The translations under genes were made by a program, and so were the position numbers. Positions 24,362 to 33,731 of a DNA stretch of 64,000 nucleotides are shown piece by piece (position 1 is the stretch's first letter; each line of letters begins with the position of its first letter). This DNA comes from Prevotella melaninogenica (GTDB lineage: Bacteria > Bacteroidota > Bacteroidia > Bacteroidales > Bacteroidaceae), in the NCBI RefSeq assembly GCF_018127965.1, contig NZ_CP072349.1, positions 1,678,001 through 1,742,000 on the forward strand, in the 5' to 3' direction. Under the pieces are notes generated by a model that saw only the letters and a list, made by a program, of their open reading frames with translations, was not told where the DNA came from and searched no databases.

Positions 24362-25819
24362 ATGAAGTTAAGCGAATTACTCAAAAACGTTAAGGTTATT
24401 GCCAGCCAAGGCAATATTGACGTTGAGATTAAGGGAGTGAACATTGACAGTCGTAAGATAGAGAACGGCCATTTGTTCATCGCAATGAAAGGAACACAGG
24501 TAGACGGACATAAATTCATTAGCAAAGCTATTGAGTTAGGAGCCGTAGCAATCCTACTTGAAGATATGCCTGAGGAACTGAATGAAAAGGTAACATACGT
24601 TCAAGTAGCATCAACAGAAGAAGAAGCAGGAAAGGTTGCCACAATGTTCTATGGAGAACCATCACGCAAACTAAAGTTGGTTGGTGTGACTGGAACAAAT
24701 GGTAAGACCACCATTGCAACCTTATTATATAGAATGTTCCGTGAGTTCGGACATAAGGTTGGCTTACTCTCTACAGTATGTAACTATATTAATGATGAGG
24801 AAGTTCCTGCAAGTCACACTACTCCAGACCCAATAGAACTTAACTCTCTACTTGCCAAGATGGTTGAGGCAGGCTGCGAACATGCCTTCATGGAGTGTTC
24901 CAGCCATGCTATTCATCAGCATCGTATAGGTGGTTTAGAGTTTGTAGGAGGCATCTTTACCAACCTTACACGTGACCACCTCGACTACCATAAGACTTTC
25001 GAGAACTATCGCAATGCCAAGAAAATGTTCTTCGACGGATTACCTAAGACCGCTTTTGCCATCACCAATGCCGATGACAAGAACGGTATGATTATGGTTC
25101 AGAACACAAAGGCAACAGTCAAGACCTATTCTATCAAACGAATGGCAGACTTCCGTGCAAAGATTCTTGAATGTCACTTTGAAGGTATGTACCTTGAAGT
25201 TGACGGCAAAGAGGTTGGCGTACAGTTCATTGGCAAGTTCAATGTGAGCAATCTGCTTGCAGTATATGGTGCTGCCATCATGTTAGGCAAGAAGCCAGAG
25301 GATGTCCTAATAGCTATGAGCACACTCAAGAGTGTTAACGGACGATTAGAACCTATTCAATCACCAGAAGGCTACACAGCTGTTGTTGACTATGCACATA
25401 CACCAGACGCACTGGAGAATGTCCTCTCTGCAATCCACGATGTACTTGATGGTAAGGGCGGACATGTCATTACTGTCTGCGGTGCAGGTGGACATCGTGA
25501 CAAGGGTAAACGTCCATTAATGGCGCAAGAGGCTGTTAAACAAAGTGACACGGTCATCCTTACAAGTGACAATCCACGCGACGAAGAGCCACAGGCTATT
25601 ATCGATGATATGCTTGCAGGACTTGACGCCACACAGCGCAAGAAGGTTCTCACGATTACTGATCGTAAGGAAGCGATTCGCACTGCAGCCATGATGGCAC
25701 AGAAAGGCGACGTTATTCTTGTGGCAGGAAAGGGACATGAGAACTACCAAGAGATAAATGGTGTAAAGCATCATTTCGATGACCACGAGGTTATCCGTGA
25801 AATCTTCGGTATCAAGTAA
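24362..25819 (+). CDS. murE: UDP-MurNAc-tripeptide synthetase MurE, meso-DAP type
   Basis: The 485-residue Mur ligase has P-loop [17 protein letters not shown] in the UMAG-binding region, and the DNPR motif (in SDNPRDEEP, near residue 403) that is diagnostic for adding meso-diaminopimelate rather than lysine. It acts in the cytoplasm on UDP-MurNAc-L-Ala-D-Glu. It lies 65 nt downstream of ftsI in the same direction. Confidence 0.97.
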   Translation: MKLSELLKNVKVIASQGNIDVEIKGVNIDSRKIENGHLFIAMKGTQVDGHKFISKAIELGAVAILLEDMPEELNEKVTYVQVASTEEEAGKVATMFYGEPSRKLKLVGVTGTNGKTTIATLLYRMFREFGHKVGLLSTVCNYINDEEVPASHTTPDPIELNSLLAKMVEAGCEHAFMECSSHAIHQHRIGGLEFVGGIFTNLTRDHLDYHKTFENYRNAKKMFFDGLPKTAFAITNADDKNGMIMVQNTKATVKTYSIKRMADFRAKILECHFEGMYLEVDGKEVGVQFIGKFNVSNLLAVYGAAIMLGKKPEDVLIAMSTLKSVNGRLEPIQSPEGYTAVVDYAHTPDALENVLSAIHDVLDGKGGHVITVCGAGGHRDKGKRPLMAQEAVKQSDTVILTSDNPRDEEPQAIIDDMLAGLDATQRKKVLTITDRKEAIRTAAMMAQKGDVILVAGKGHENYQEINGVKHHFDDHEVIREIFGIK

Positions 25820-25874
25820 TTCTAAAATAGAGACCCTATCGTCTATCGTAAGAACAACATAAAAGAGAAATAAA

Positions 25875-27146
25875 ATGTTATACTATATCTTCCGTTGGCT
25901 TGACCAGTTCGGTATCAGTGGTTCCCACCTTTGGGGCTACATCAGTTTCCGTTCTATCTTGGCAATGATATTAGCACTGATTATCTCTGCATGGTTCGGA
26001 GAACGCTTCATTAAATACCTCAAGAAGAAGCAGATTACAGAGGTACAACGAGATGCACAGATTGACCCATTTGGTGTCAAAAAGATTGGTGTACCATCAA
26101 TGGGTGGTATTATCATCATCGTTGCACTCTTGATTCCTGTCGTCTTGTTAGGTAGATTACGTAATATCTATCTGCTCCTGATGATTGTCACAACCATTTG
26201 GTTGGGTTTCCTCGGTGGTATGGATGATTTCATTAAGATATTCAAGCACGACAAGGAAGGACTGAAGGGTAAATATAAGATTATCGGACAAGTAACCATC
26301 GGACTCATCGTTGGCTTAACACTTTGGGCTTCTCCTGACGTTAAAGCTAACATGAACCTTGAGGTTGCAAATCAAAATGGTAAGGAAGTCGTCATCAAAC
26401 ATGAAACAAAAGCTGAAAAGACATTGAAGACGACCATTCCATTTGTCAAGCTACATAATCTTGATTACTCAGAGATTGTAGGTTTCTTAGGCAAGTACAA
26501 GACTGCAGGTGGCTGGATTCTCTTCGTGCTTATGACTATCTTTGTTGTCACTGCCGTTTCTAACGGTGCAAACCTTAACGACGGAATGGATGGTATGTGC
26601 GCAGGAAACTCCGCCATCATAGGTGTCGTATTGGGTATATTAGCTTACGTAAGTAGTCATATACAATACGCAGCCTACCTCAATATCATGTACATTCCAG
26701 GCTCGGAAGAATTAGTTGTGTTCTTCATGGCATTCATTGGAGCATTGATAGGCTTCCTCTGGTACAATGCTTATCCTGCACAAGTGTTCATGGGTGACAC
26801 GGGAAGTCTTACCATCGGAGGAATCATTGCAGTAGGTGCTATCATCATTCACAAGGAGTTGATGCTTCCGATTCTCTGTGGTATCTTCTTTGTTGAGAGC
26901 TTAAGTGTTATCGTACAGGTTTGGTACTACAAGTTAGGAAAGCGTAAAGGTGTTAAACAGCGTATCTTTAAGCGTACACCAATACATGACAACTTCCGTA
27001 CACAAGATAGCCAACTCGATCCAGAGTGTAAGTATCTCTTGAAGAAACCGCATAGTGCAGTGCATGAGAGTAAGATTACACTACGCTTCATCATCGTGAC
27101 TATCATCCTCGCTGCAATGACTATCATCACACTGAAGATAAGATAA
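25875..27146 (+). CDS. mraY: Phospho-MurNAc-pentapeptide transferase MraY
   Basis: The 423-residue integral membrane enzyme makes lipid I. Conserved catalytic segments are FLGGMDDFIKI, NLNDGMDGMCAG and FMGDTGSLTIGG. It is about 60 residues longer than the E. coli enzyme because of an extra segment near residues 155-205 (around MNLEVANQNGKEVVIKHETK), as in other Bacteroidetes. It follows murE by 55 nt. The 178-nt gap to murD holds a family 2 repeat array. Confidence 0.97.
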   Translation: MLYYIFRWLDQFGISGSHLWGYISFRSILAMILALIISAWFGERFIKYLKKKQITEVQRDAQIDPFGVKKIGVPSMGGIIIIVALLIPVVLLGRLRNIYLLLMIVTTIWLGFLGGMDDFIKIFKHDKEGLKGKYKIIGQVTIGLIVGLTLWASPDVKANMNLEVANQNGKEVVIKHETKAEKTLKTTIPFVKLHNLDYSEIVGFLGKYKTAGGWILFVLMTIFVVTAVSNGANLNDGMDGMCAGNSAIIGVVLGILAYVSSHIQYAAYLNIMYIPGSEELVVFFMAFIGALIGFLWYNAYPAQVFMGDTGSLTIGGIIAVGAIIIHKELMLPILCGIFFVESLSVIVQVWYYKLGKRKGVKQRIFKRTPIHDNFRTQDSQLDPECKYLLKKPHSAVHESKITLRFIIVTIILAAMTIITLKIR

Positions 27147-27147
27147 A

Positions 27148-27213
27148 CACGAGGCGTGCGAAGCCTTAGCACGATATGTGCGGGGCGTTCGCACCATTGG
27201 TGTTCATACGATA
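27148..27213 (+). repeat. Three 22-bp units of repeat family 2 inside the dcw cluster
   Basis: Units start at 27148, 27170 and 27192, the first directly after the mraY stop. The sequences follow CACnAnnnGTGCGnnGCnTTnG. The array sits within an operon, between mraY and murD, so it must be transcribed and could fold or act as a boundary or stability element. Confidence 0.7.
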
Positions 27214-27324
27214 CACCACACAGCTGACCACTACCCAAAAGGCGGGTAACCGTTTACTCGAAGAAAGGTAAGCAGCCAGCAAACAAAAACATTACATAAG
27301 CAAGAGTAAGGAAAGGAAAGATAT

Positions 27325-28656
27325 ATGAAAAGAATAGTAATACTTGGTGCCGGTGAGAGTGGTGCCGGCGCAGCCGTATTGGCAAAGAAAGAAGGCTTCG
27401 ATGTCTTTGTTTCTGACATGTCAGCCATTAAGGACAAGTATAAGAAGATGCTTGATGACCGTGGTATAGAATGGGAAGAGGGACAACACACAGAAGAGAA
27501 GATTCTCAATACTGATGAAATCATCAAGAGCCCTGGTATTCCTAAAGAAGCTCCTATTGTTCAGAAACTTATCGCACAGGGTACACATATCATTAGTGAA
27601 ATAGAATTTGCTGGTCGATATACAAACTCTAAGATGATATGTATTACTGGAAGTAATGGAAAGACCACAACGACGAGCCTCATCTATCATATCTTCAAAG
27701 ATGCTGGTTACGATGCTGGTTTGGCTGGTAACATTGGTAACAGTCTTGCACTGCAGGTGGCAGAAGACCCACATGAGTATTATATCATTGAGTTGAGCAG
27801 CTTCCAGTTGGACAATATGTATGACTTCCGTGCCAATATTGCCATCCTTCTCAATATCACCCCTGACCACTTGGATCGCTATGACTACAAGTTTGAAAAC
27901 TACGCAGACGCTAAGATGCGTATCATTCAGAACCAAACCAAGGAGGATAGCTTTATCTATTGGAACGATGACCCTGTCATCAAGAAGGAACTTGAGAAGT
28001 TTGATGTACATGCTGTATGCTATCCTTTCTCTGAATTAAAGGAGAATGGCAGTATCGGTTACATTGAAGAGGGACAGTATACGATTGAGCAGCCTGAGCC
28101 ATTCAACATGGAACAGGAAGACCTTTCACTTACTGGACGTCACAACATCTACAACTCTTTGGCAGCAGGTATTGCCTCAAACATTAGCGGTATCAAGAAA
28201 GAAAACATCCGCAAGAGTCTGAGCGACTTCCCTGGTGTTGAACATAGACTGGAGAAGGTATGCAAGGTTGCTGGTGTACAATACATCAACGACTCAAAGG
28301 CTACCAATGTTGATGCTTGCTGGTATGCACTCGAAAGTATGCGCACACCAACAATCTTGATTATTGGTGGCAAGGATAAGGGAAATGACTATAACAGCAT
28401 TAAGGACTTAGTTAAGCAGAAGTGTGCTGGTATCGTCTACCTTGGCGCTGACAATAAGAAGCTACATGACAACTTCGACGACCTCGGGCTTCCTATCCGT
28501 GACACCCACTCCATGAAGGATTGTGTTGCAGCTTGTGCCGAGTTAGCAAAGCCTGGTGACACAGTTCTCCTAAGCCCATGCTGTGCAAGCTTCGATCTTT
28601 TTAAGAATATGGAAGACCGTGGCGAGCAGTTCAAGAGTTATGTAAGAGCATTATAG
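27325..28656 (+). CDS. murD: UDP-MurNAc-L-Ala:D-Glu ligase MurD
   Basis: The 443-residue Mur ligase begins with a Rossmann-like segment (IVILGAGESGAGAAVLAKKE), has P-loop GSNGKTTTTSL, YIIELSSFQLD, HRLEKV and NDSKATN. It adds D-glutamate to UDP-MurNAc-L-Ala in the cytoplasm. It is preceded by the 22-bp repeat array and followed by a 9-bp repeat tract before ftsW. Confidence 0.97.
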   Translation: MKRIVILGAGESGAGAAVLAKKEGFDVFVSDMSAIKDKYKKMLDDRGIEWEEGQHTEEKILNTDEIIKSPGIPKEAPIVQKLIAQGTHIISEIEFAGRYTNSKMICITGSNGKTTTTSLIYHIFKDAGYDAGLAGNIGNSLALQVAEDPHEYYIIELSSFQLDNMYDFRANIAILLNITPDHLDRYDYKFENYADAKMRIIQNQTKEDSFIYWNDDPVIKKELEKFDVHAVCYPFSELKENGSIGYIEEGQYTIEQPEPFNMEQEDLSLTGRHNIYNSLAAGIASNISGIKKENIRKSLSDFPGVEHRLEKVCKVAGVQYINDSKATNVDACWYALESMRTPTILIIGGKDKGNDYNSIKDLVKQKCAGIVYLGADNKKLHDNFDDLGLPIRDTHSMKDCVAACAELAKPGDTVLLSPCCASFDLFKNMEDRGEQFKSYVRAL

Positions 28657-28661
28657 GGAAA

Positions 28662-28733
28662 GGCTAATTGAGCTTATCAGGCTAATTGGACTAATAAGGC
28701 TAATTGGGCTAATTGGGCTAATTGGGCTAATAA
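28662..28733 (+). repeat. Eight 9-bp units (GGCTAATTG type) between murD and ftsW
   Basis: Eight contiguous 9-bp units run from just after the murD stop to 22 nt before the ftsW ATG: five are GGCTAATTG exactly and three are variants (AGCTTATCA, GACTAATAA, GGCTAATAA). A related sequence with GGCTAATAA and the inverted repeat ATTAGTCCAAT/ATTGGACTAAT occurs at 51068-51112 after the AraC gene. Unit number could change by slippage. Confidence 0.8.
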
Positions 28734-28755
28734 ATCCCATAAGGAACAAAAAACA

Positions 28756-30042
28756 ATGAAGAATAAATCTCTCAGTAACATATTCAAAGGAGACAAGGTT
28801 ATTTGGATGGTCTTCTTCTTCCTATGTATCATCAGTATCATTGAGGTATATTCAGCCTCAAGTTCACTGTCGTACACAGGAGGTAACTACTGGAGTCCTA
28901 TCATCTACCATTGTAGCATCCTCATTGTAGGAATTGCTCTGATGGTAGTTGTATTAAATATTAAATGTCGTTACTTCAAACTCATCACACCTATCGTACT
29001 GGGCATGTCCATACTATTGCTGGCATGGGTACTCGCAGCAGGACAAAGTACGAATGGAGCAAGCCGTTGGATTAGCTTTGCAGGTATTCAATTCCAACCT
29101 TCCGAATTAGCTAAGGGAGCCTTGGTATTAGCTATTGCACAGATTCTTAGCGCAATGCAAACCGAACATGGAGCTGACCGAAAAGCCTTTAAATATATCA
29201 TGTGGCTATCGGGTGGTATTATTCTCCTGATTCTCGGTGAGAATCTTTCCACAGCGATGCTCATTGGTTTGACCGTAATATTGATGATGTTTGTGGGAAG
29301 AGTTCCTTTCAATCAGTTAGGTCGTTTGATAGGTTTCATCGTCTTACTTGGAGTTTTCGTCCTGTCTATGGTGATGCTCGTGGGTGATGATAAGAAGGCT
29401 GAGGACGAATTGTCTGCTAAACAAAACCTTACAGAACAAACGGTAGCTGTGCAGCAAGAGGAATCACCCGGCTTCTTTGGTAAAATACTTCACCGTGCTG
29501 ACACTTGGAAAGCACGTGTAAAGAAATTCTTTAGTAACGAATACGTTGCGCCAAAAGATTATGACTTAGATAAAGATGCGCAGGTGGCACATGCAAACAT
29601 AGCCATCGCTTCATCAGATGTCGTTGGTAAAGGACCAGGAAACTCTAATGAAAGAGACTTCCTTTCACAAGCCTTCTCCGACTTTATCTATGCTATTATC
29701 ATTGAGGAGATGGGTATCGGTGGAGCTATCTTCGTAGCCTTCCTTTACATTATCCTTCTTTTCAGAACGGGTATTATAGCCAATAGATGCGAAAACTCTT
29801 TCCCTGCTTTTCTCGCTATGGGTATCGCTTTCCTCTTGGTTACACAGGCCTTGTTCAACATGTTAGTAGCTGTAGGATTGGCACCAGTTACTGGACAGCC
29901 ACTCCCTCTTATCAGTAAGGGTGGTACTTCAACTATCATTAATTGCGTCTACATAGGCGTAATACTCAGTGTAAGCCGTTCGGCAAAGAAAAAGAAAGAA
30001 GAAAAGAAACCTTCTGAGAAAGTTTCACATGCAATAGTCTAA
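28756..30042 (+). CDS. ftsW: Peptidoglycan glycosyltransferase FtsW
   Basis: This 428-residue SEDS-family membrane protein has about ten predicted spans. It polymerises lipid II at the septum with FtsI. Recognisable segments are GASRWISFAGIQFQPSELAK, VGKGPGNS, DFIYAIIIEEMG and LPLISKGGTS. A polar loop of about 85 residues (from DDKKAEDELSAKQ to KDAQVAHANIA) is longer than in E. coli FtsW and is probably the large extracytoplasmic loop. Confidence 0.95.
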   Translation: MKNKSLSNIFKGDKVIWMVFFFLCIISIIEVYSASSSLSYTGGNYWSPIIYHCSILIVGIALMVVVLNIKCRYFKLITPIVLGMSILLLAWVLAAGQSTNGASRWISFAGIQFQPSELAKGALVLAIAQILSAMQTEHGADRKAFKYIMWLSGGIILLILGENLSTAMLIGLTVILMMFVGRVPFNQLGRLIGFIVLLGVFVLSMVMLVGDDKKAEDELSAKQNLTEQTVAVQQEESPGFFGKILHRADTWKARVKKFFSNEYVAPKDYDLDKDAQVAHANIAIASSDVVGKGPGNSNERDFLSQAFSDFIYAIIIEEMGIGGAIFVAFLYIILLFRTGIIANRCENSFPAFLAMGIAFLLVTQALFNMLVAVGLAPVTGQPLPLISKGGTSTIINCVYIGVILSVSRSAKKKKEEKKPSEKVSHAIV

Positions 30043-30097
30043 TCTGTAGAGAAGACTAAAAAGAATGTGAAAGTTGAAAGAAGATAAAAAAAATGAT

Positions 30098-30105
30098 TAC
30101 CTTTG
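30098..30105 (+). promoter_or_regulatory. Internal promoter before murG
   Basis: TACCTTTG is a full consensus match, with TTG about 22 nt upstream, in the 78-nt ftsW-murG gap. It would give a leader of 10-15 nt and allow murG-murC-ftsQ-ftsA-ftsZ to be transcribed independently of MraZ control. Confidence 0.55.
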
Positions 30106-30126
30106 TAGGTTATAAAGAAGATGCAA

Positions 30127-31233
30127 ATGGACGAAGAATTAAGAATTATCATCAGCGGTGGTGGCACGGGAGGACATATCTTCCCTGCAGTATCAATTGC
30201 TAATGCCATCAAGGCAAAACACCCAGAGGCGAAGATTCTCTTTGTGGGTGCTGATGGACGTATGGAGATGCAACGTGTTCCTGCTGCTGGTTATGAGATA
30301 AAAGGACTACCTATCAAAGGTTTCGACCGTGCTAATAAGCTAAAGAACTTTGAAGTACTTTGCAAACTTTGGAAGAGTCTTCGTATGGCTCGCCAGATTA
30401 TAAAAGACTTCAAACCACAGGTTGCTGTGGGTGTTGGTGGTTATGCCAGTGGTGCCACGCTCTATGAGTGTGCAAAGATGGGCATCCCATGTCTTATCCA
30501 GGAGCAGAATTCTTATGCTGGTGTGACCAACAAGCTATTGTCAAAGCGTGTGAAGAAGATTTGTGTTGCTTACGAAGGTATGGACCGCTTCTTCCCTGCT
30601 GATAAGATTATCATGACGGGTAACCCTGTTCGTCAGAACGTACTCTCTACCCCACTCTCTGTTGAAGAGGCACGTGAGAGCTTTGGCCTTGACCCTAACA
30701 AGAAGACGATCCTCCTCGTTGGTGGTAGTCTTGGAGCAAGAACTATCAATCGCTCAGTCATTGAACACCTTGATCTCATTAAACAATCAGACGTTCAATT
30801 CATATGGCAAACGGGTAAGTTCTATCATCAACAGATATTGGATTCTATGAAGGGTAAGGAACTTCCGAACCTGAAGATAATGGACTTTATCAGTGATATG
30901 GGTGCTGCATATAAGGCTGCTGACCTTGTTATCAGTCGTGCTGGCGCAAGTTCTATCAGTGAATTCCAGCTTATCGGAAAGCCTGTTATCTTGGTACCAA
31001 GTCCAAATGTGGCAGAAGATCATCAGACAAAGAATGCAATGGCATTGGTCAATAAAGATGCTGCACTTTGCGTAAAGGATGTTGATGCACCTGACTCTTT
31101 GATAAAACTTGCACTCGATACCATTACAAATGATGAGAAGTTGGCAAGTCTTAGTGAGAATGCTAAGAAGATGGGGCTGAAGAACTCCGCAGATATTATT
31201 GCTGACGAGGTTATCAAACTCATTAAGGGATAA
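30127..31233 (+). CDS. murG: Lipid II synthase MurG
   Basis: This glycosyltransferase (about 368 residues) adds GlcNAc to lipid I at the cytoplasmic face of the membrane. The N-terminal motif GGGTGGHIFPAVSIA, VGVGGYASG, LIQEQNSYAGVTN, and the C-terminal donor site SRAGASSISEF are all present. ATG at 30121 (giving MQM) is an alternative start; 30127 gives the more usual N-terminus. The gene has its own likely promoter. Confidence 0.97.
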   Translation: MDEELRIIISGGGTGGHIFPAVSIANAIKAKHPEAKILFVGADGRMEMQRVPAAGYEIKGLPIKGFDRANKLKNFEVLCKLWKSLRMARQIIKDFKPQVAVGVGGYASGATLYECAKMGIPCLIQEQNSYAGVTNKLLSKRVKKICVAYEGMDRFFPADKIIMTGNPVRQNVLSTPLSVEEARESFGLDPNKKTILLVGGSLGARTINRSVIEHLDLIKQSDVQFIWQTGKFYHQQILDSMKGKELPNLKIMDFISDMGAAYKAADLVISRAGASSISEFQLIGKPVILVPSPNVAEDHQTKNAMALVNKDAALCVKDVDAPDSLIKLALDTITNDEKLASLSENAKKMGLKNSADIIADEVIKLIKG

Positions 31234-31322
31234 AGCTATCTTCTGATAGATAGGGTTTAAAGAAACCATCGTAGAACGCTGTTCTATCCCCAAACAAAAG
31301 AAAGAAAAAGAATATATAACAC

Positions 31323-32699
31323 ATGGAACTCAAAGATATTAAATCAGTTTACTTCGTAGGTGCAGGTGGCATCGGTATGAGTGCTATTGCTCGTTATTTC
31401 CTTCATAAAGGATTGATAGTAGCGGGTTACGATAAAACTCCATCTGAACTTACCCACACTTTGGAGAAAGAAGGAATGGACATTCACTATGAGGAGAATG
31501 TTCAACTCATCCCTGCAGCGTGTAAAGAACCAGCGTCAACATTGGTAATCTACACACCTGCCATCCCTTCTAAACACGCTGAGCTGGTTTACTTCCGTGA
31601 GAATGGCTTTGAGATTCAGAAACGTGCACAGGTTCTCGGCACGCTCACCCGAACACATAAGGGTCTTTGCTTTGCTGGAACACATGGAAAGACAACGACT
31701 TCCAGTATGTGTGCACACCTTATGCACCAAAGTCATTTGGACTGTAATGCCTTCCTTGGTGGTATTTCCAAGAACTATGGCACTAATTATATCCTCTCTG
31801 ACCACAGCGACTTTGTTGTGATTGAGGCAGACGAGTTCGACCGCTCGTTTCATTGGCTGCGTCCTTGGATGAGCGTTATCACCTCAACAGACCCTGATCA
31901 CTTGGACATTTATGGTACAAAAGAGGCTTACCTTGAGAGTTTCCGTCACTATACAGAACTCATCCAAAAGGGAGGTGCACTCATCATCCACAAAGAATTA
32001 GAGATGAAACCAAACGTACAAGAAGGTGTTAGAATCTATGAATACAGCCGTGATGAAGGCGACTTCCACGCTGAGAACATACGAATTGCAAACGGAACAA
32101 TCACCTTTGACTTCGTTTCTCCTATCGAGAACATAAAGGATATTGAGCTTGGACAACCCATACCTATCAACATTGAAAACGGTATCTCTGCAATGGCTAT
32201 GGCTCAACTCAATGGCTGTACGGCAGAAGAATTGCGCAATGGAATGAAGACATATGGTGGTGTTGATCGTCGTTTCGACTTCAAGATAAAGGATAGTCGC
32301 CACGTCTTCCTCTCAGACTATGCGCATCATCCAAAGGAGATTCTGCAGAGTGCAAAGAGTCTTAAGGAACTTTATGCTGACAAGAAGGTTACTGCAATCT
32401 TCCAGCCACACCTCTACACACGAACACGTGACTTCTATAAGGAGTTTGCAGAGGCACTCAGTCATTTCGATGAAGTGGTATTGACGGAGATTTATCCTGC
32501 TCGTGAAGAACCTATTCCAGGTGTAACAAGCGAGCTCATCTATGACAACCTTAGTCCTAATGTTAAGAAACAGATGATTAAAAAGGACGATGTTCTCGAC
32601 TTTGTAAAGTCAAGAGACTTTGACGTTTTGGTTGTTTTGGGTGCAGGAAATCTCGACAATTATGTCCCAGAGATTGCAAAGATACTCAACGAGAAATAA
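31323..32699 (+). CDS. murC: UDP-MurNAc:L-Ala ligase MurC
   Basis: The 458-residue Mur ligase has the N-terminal Rossmann segment VYFVGAGGIGMSAIARYF, P-loop GTHGKTTTSSM, EADEFDRSF and HHPKEI. It attaches L-alanine to UDP-MurNAc, the first peptide-stem step. It is 89 nt downstream of murG and 42 nt upstream of ftsQ. Confidence 0.97.
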   Translation: MELKDIKSVYFVGAGGIGMSAIARYFLHKGLIVAGYDKTPSELTHTLEKEGMDIHYEENVQLIPAACKEPASTLVIYTPAIPSKHAELVYFRENGFEIQKRAQVLGTLTRTHKGLCFAGTHGKTTTSSMCAHLMHQSHLDCNAFLGGISKNYGTNYILSDHSDFVVIEADEFDRSFHWLRPWMSVITSTDPDHLDIYGTKEAYLESFRHYTELIQKGGALIIHKELEMKPNVQEGVRIYEYSRDEGDFHAENIRIANGTITFDFVSPIENIKDIELGQPIPINIENGISAMAMAQLNGCTAEELRNGMKTYGGVDRRFDFKIKDSRHVFLSDYAHHPKEILQSAKSLKELYADKKVTAIFQPHLYTRTRDFYKEFAEALSHFDEVVLTEIYPAREEPIPGVTSELIYDNLSPNVKKQMIKKDDVLDFVKSRDFDVLVVLGAGNLDNYVPEIAKILNEK

Positions 32700-32741
32700 G
32701 AAGAAAGAAAGCAAAAACTCTTAAAGTAAAAGAGAGAAGAT

Positions 32742-33680
32742 ATGCACATTAAGTGGAAAAAGATAATTATCACTGCGCTGGACATTGTACTGGCTATTTA
32801 TCTCATCATGGCAGTTACCTCATGGAACAAGCCTGATGAGAGCAAACAGCTATGCACCAAAGTGAATATCAACATATCTGACTCTAACAATGCAGGCTTT
32901 CTTACCGCTACAGAAATCAAACAAATATTAGAGAAGGTACACCTCTATCCCCTCAATAAGAAGATAACTGACATCAATCCACGCAACATTGAGGAGGCAT
33001 TAAAAGTGGGACCATTCATCAATACAGCCCAGTGTTACAAGACTAAAGACGGACACGTCAACATCTATATTACTCAACGTATGCCGATTATCCGCATTAA
33101 GAGTAGCAATGGAGCTGATTACTATCTTGATGATAATGGAGGAATACTCCCGAACTCTAAGTACACCAGTGACTTGATCATTGCAACTGGCAATATAGAC
33201 AATAACTTTGCACGCCTTTATATTGCTCCCCTTGCCAAGGCTATCAGTGCTGAACCACTATGGCTGAACCAAATAGAGCAGATTAATGTCCTACCAGACA
33301 GAGGCATCGAGTTAGTTCCACGTGTCGGCAATCATATCATCTTCATGGGTTACTTGCCTAAGAACAATGGGCCCTGGAAGCGCAAACATGATATAAACAT
33401 CTTCGTTAAAAAGAAGTTGTCACGCTTAGAGAAGTTCTATCGATATGGTCTTTCACAGGCTGGTTGGAACAAATACTCTTACATCGACATAGAATTCGAC
33501 AACCAAATCATCTGTAAGAAACGTGATGAGAAAGCCGAAAAAGAAGAAGAGGACGCATTGCTAAAGAAGGCTCAGTCTGAACAAGTAGAAGGCGTACAAC
33601 GTACAGAAGAGGAGGAAAGAGATAAAGCCCGCAAGGAAGTGAAACGGCAAGAAGATGCCTCAGCAGGACTTACGGAATAA
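32742..33680 (+). CDS. ftsQ: Division protein FtsQ/DivIB
   Basis: The 312-residue protein has an N-terminal membrane anchor (about 8-26) and a periplasmic POTRA-like region (about 45-115), followed by a beta domain. The last 45 residues are a highly charged Lys/Glu/Arg/Gln extension not found in E. coli FtsQ. Sequence conservation is low; the position between murC and ftsA and the topology support the call. It is expected to recruit FtsL and the synthase complex to the septum. Confidence 0.88.
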   Translation: MHIKWKKIIITALDIVLAIYLIMAVTSWNKPDESKQLCTKVNINISDSNNAGFLTATEIKQILEKVHLYPLNKKITDINPRNIEEALKVGPFINTAQCYKTKDGHVNIYITQRMPIIRIKSSNGADYYLDDNGGILPNSKYTSDLIIATGNIDNNFARLYIAPLAKAISAEPLWLNQIEQINVLPDRGIELVPRVGNHIIFMGYLPKNNGPWKRKHDINIFVKKKLSRLEKFYRYGLSQAGWNKYSYIDIEFDNQIICKKRDEKAEKEEEDALLKKAQSEQVEGVQRTEEEERDKARKEVKRQEDASAGLTE

Positions 33681-33731
33681 AAAGCTATCAATTTAGAGAA
33701 TATAAAATAAGGAACATAATACTTAACGAAT

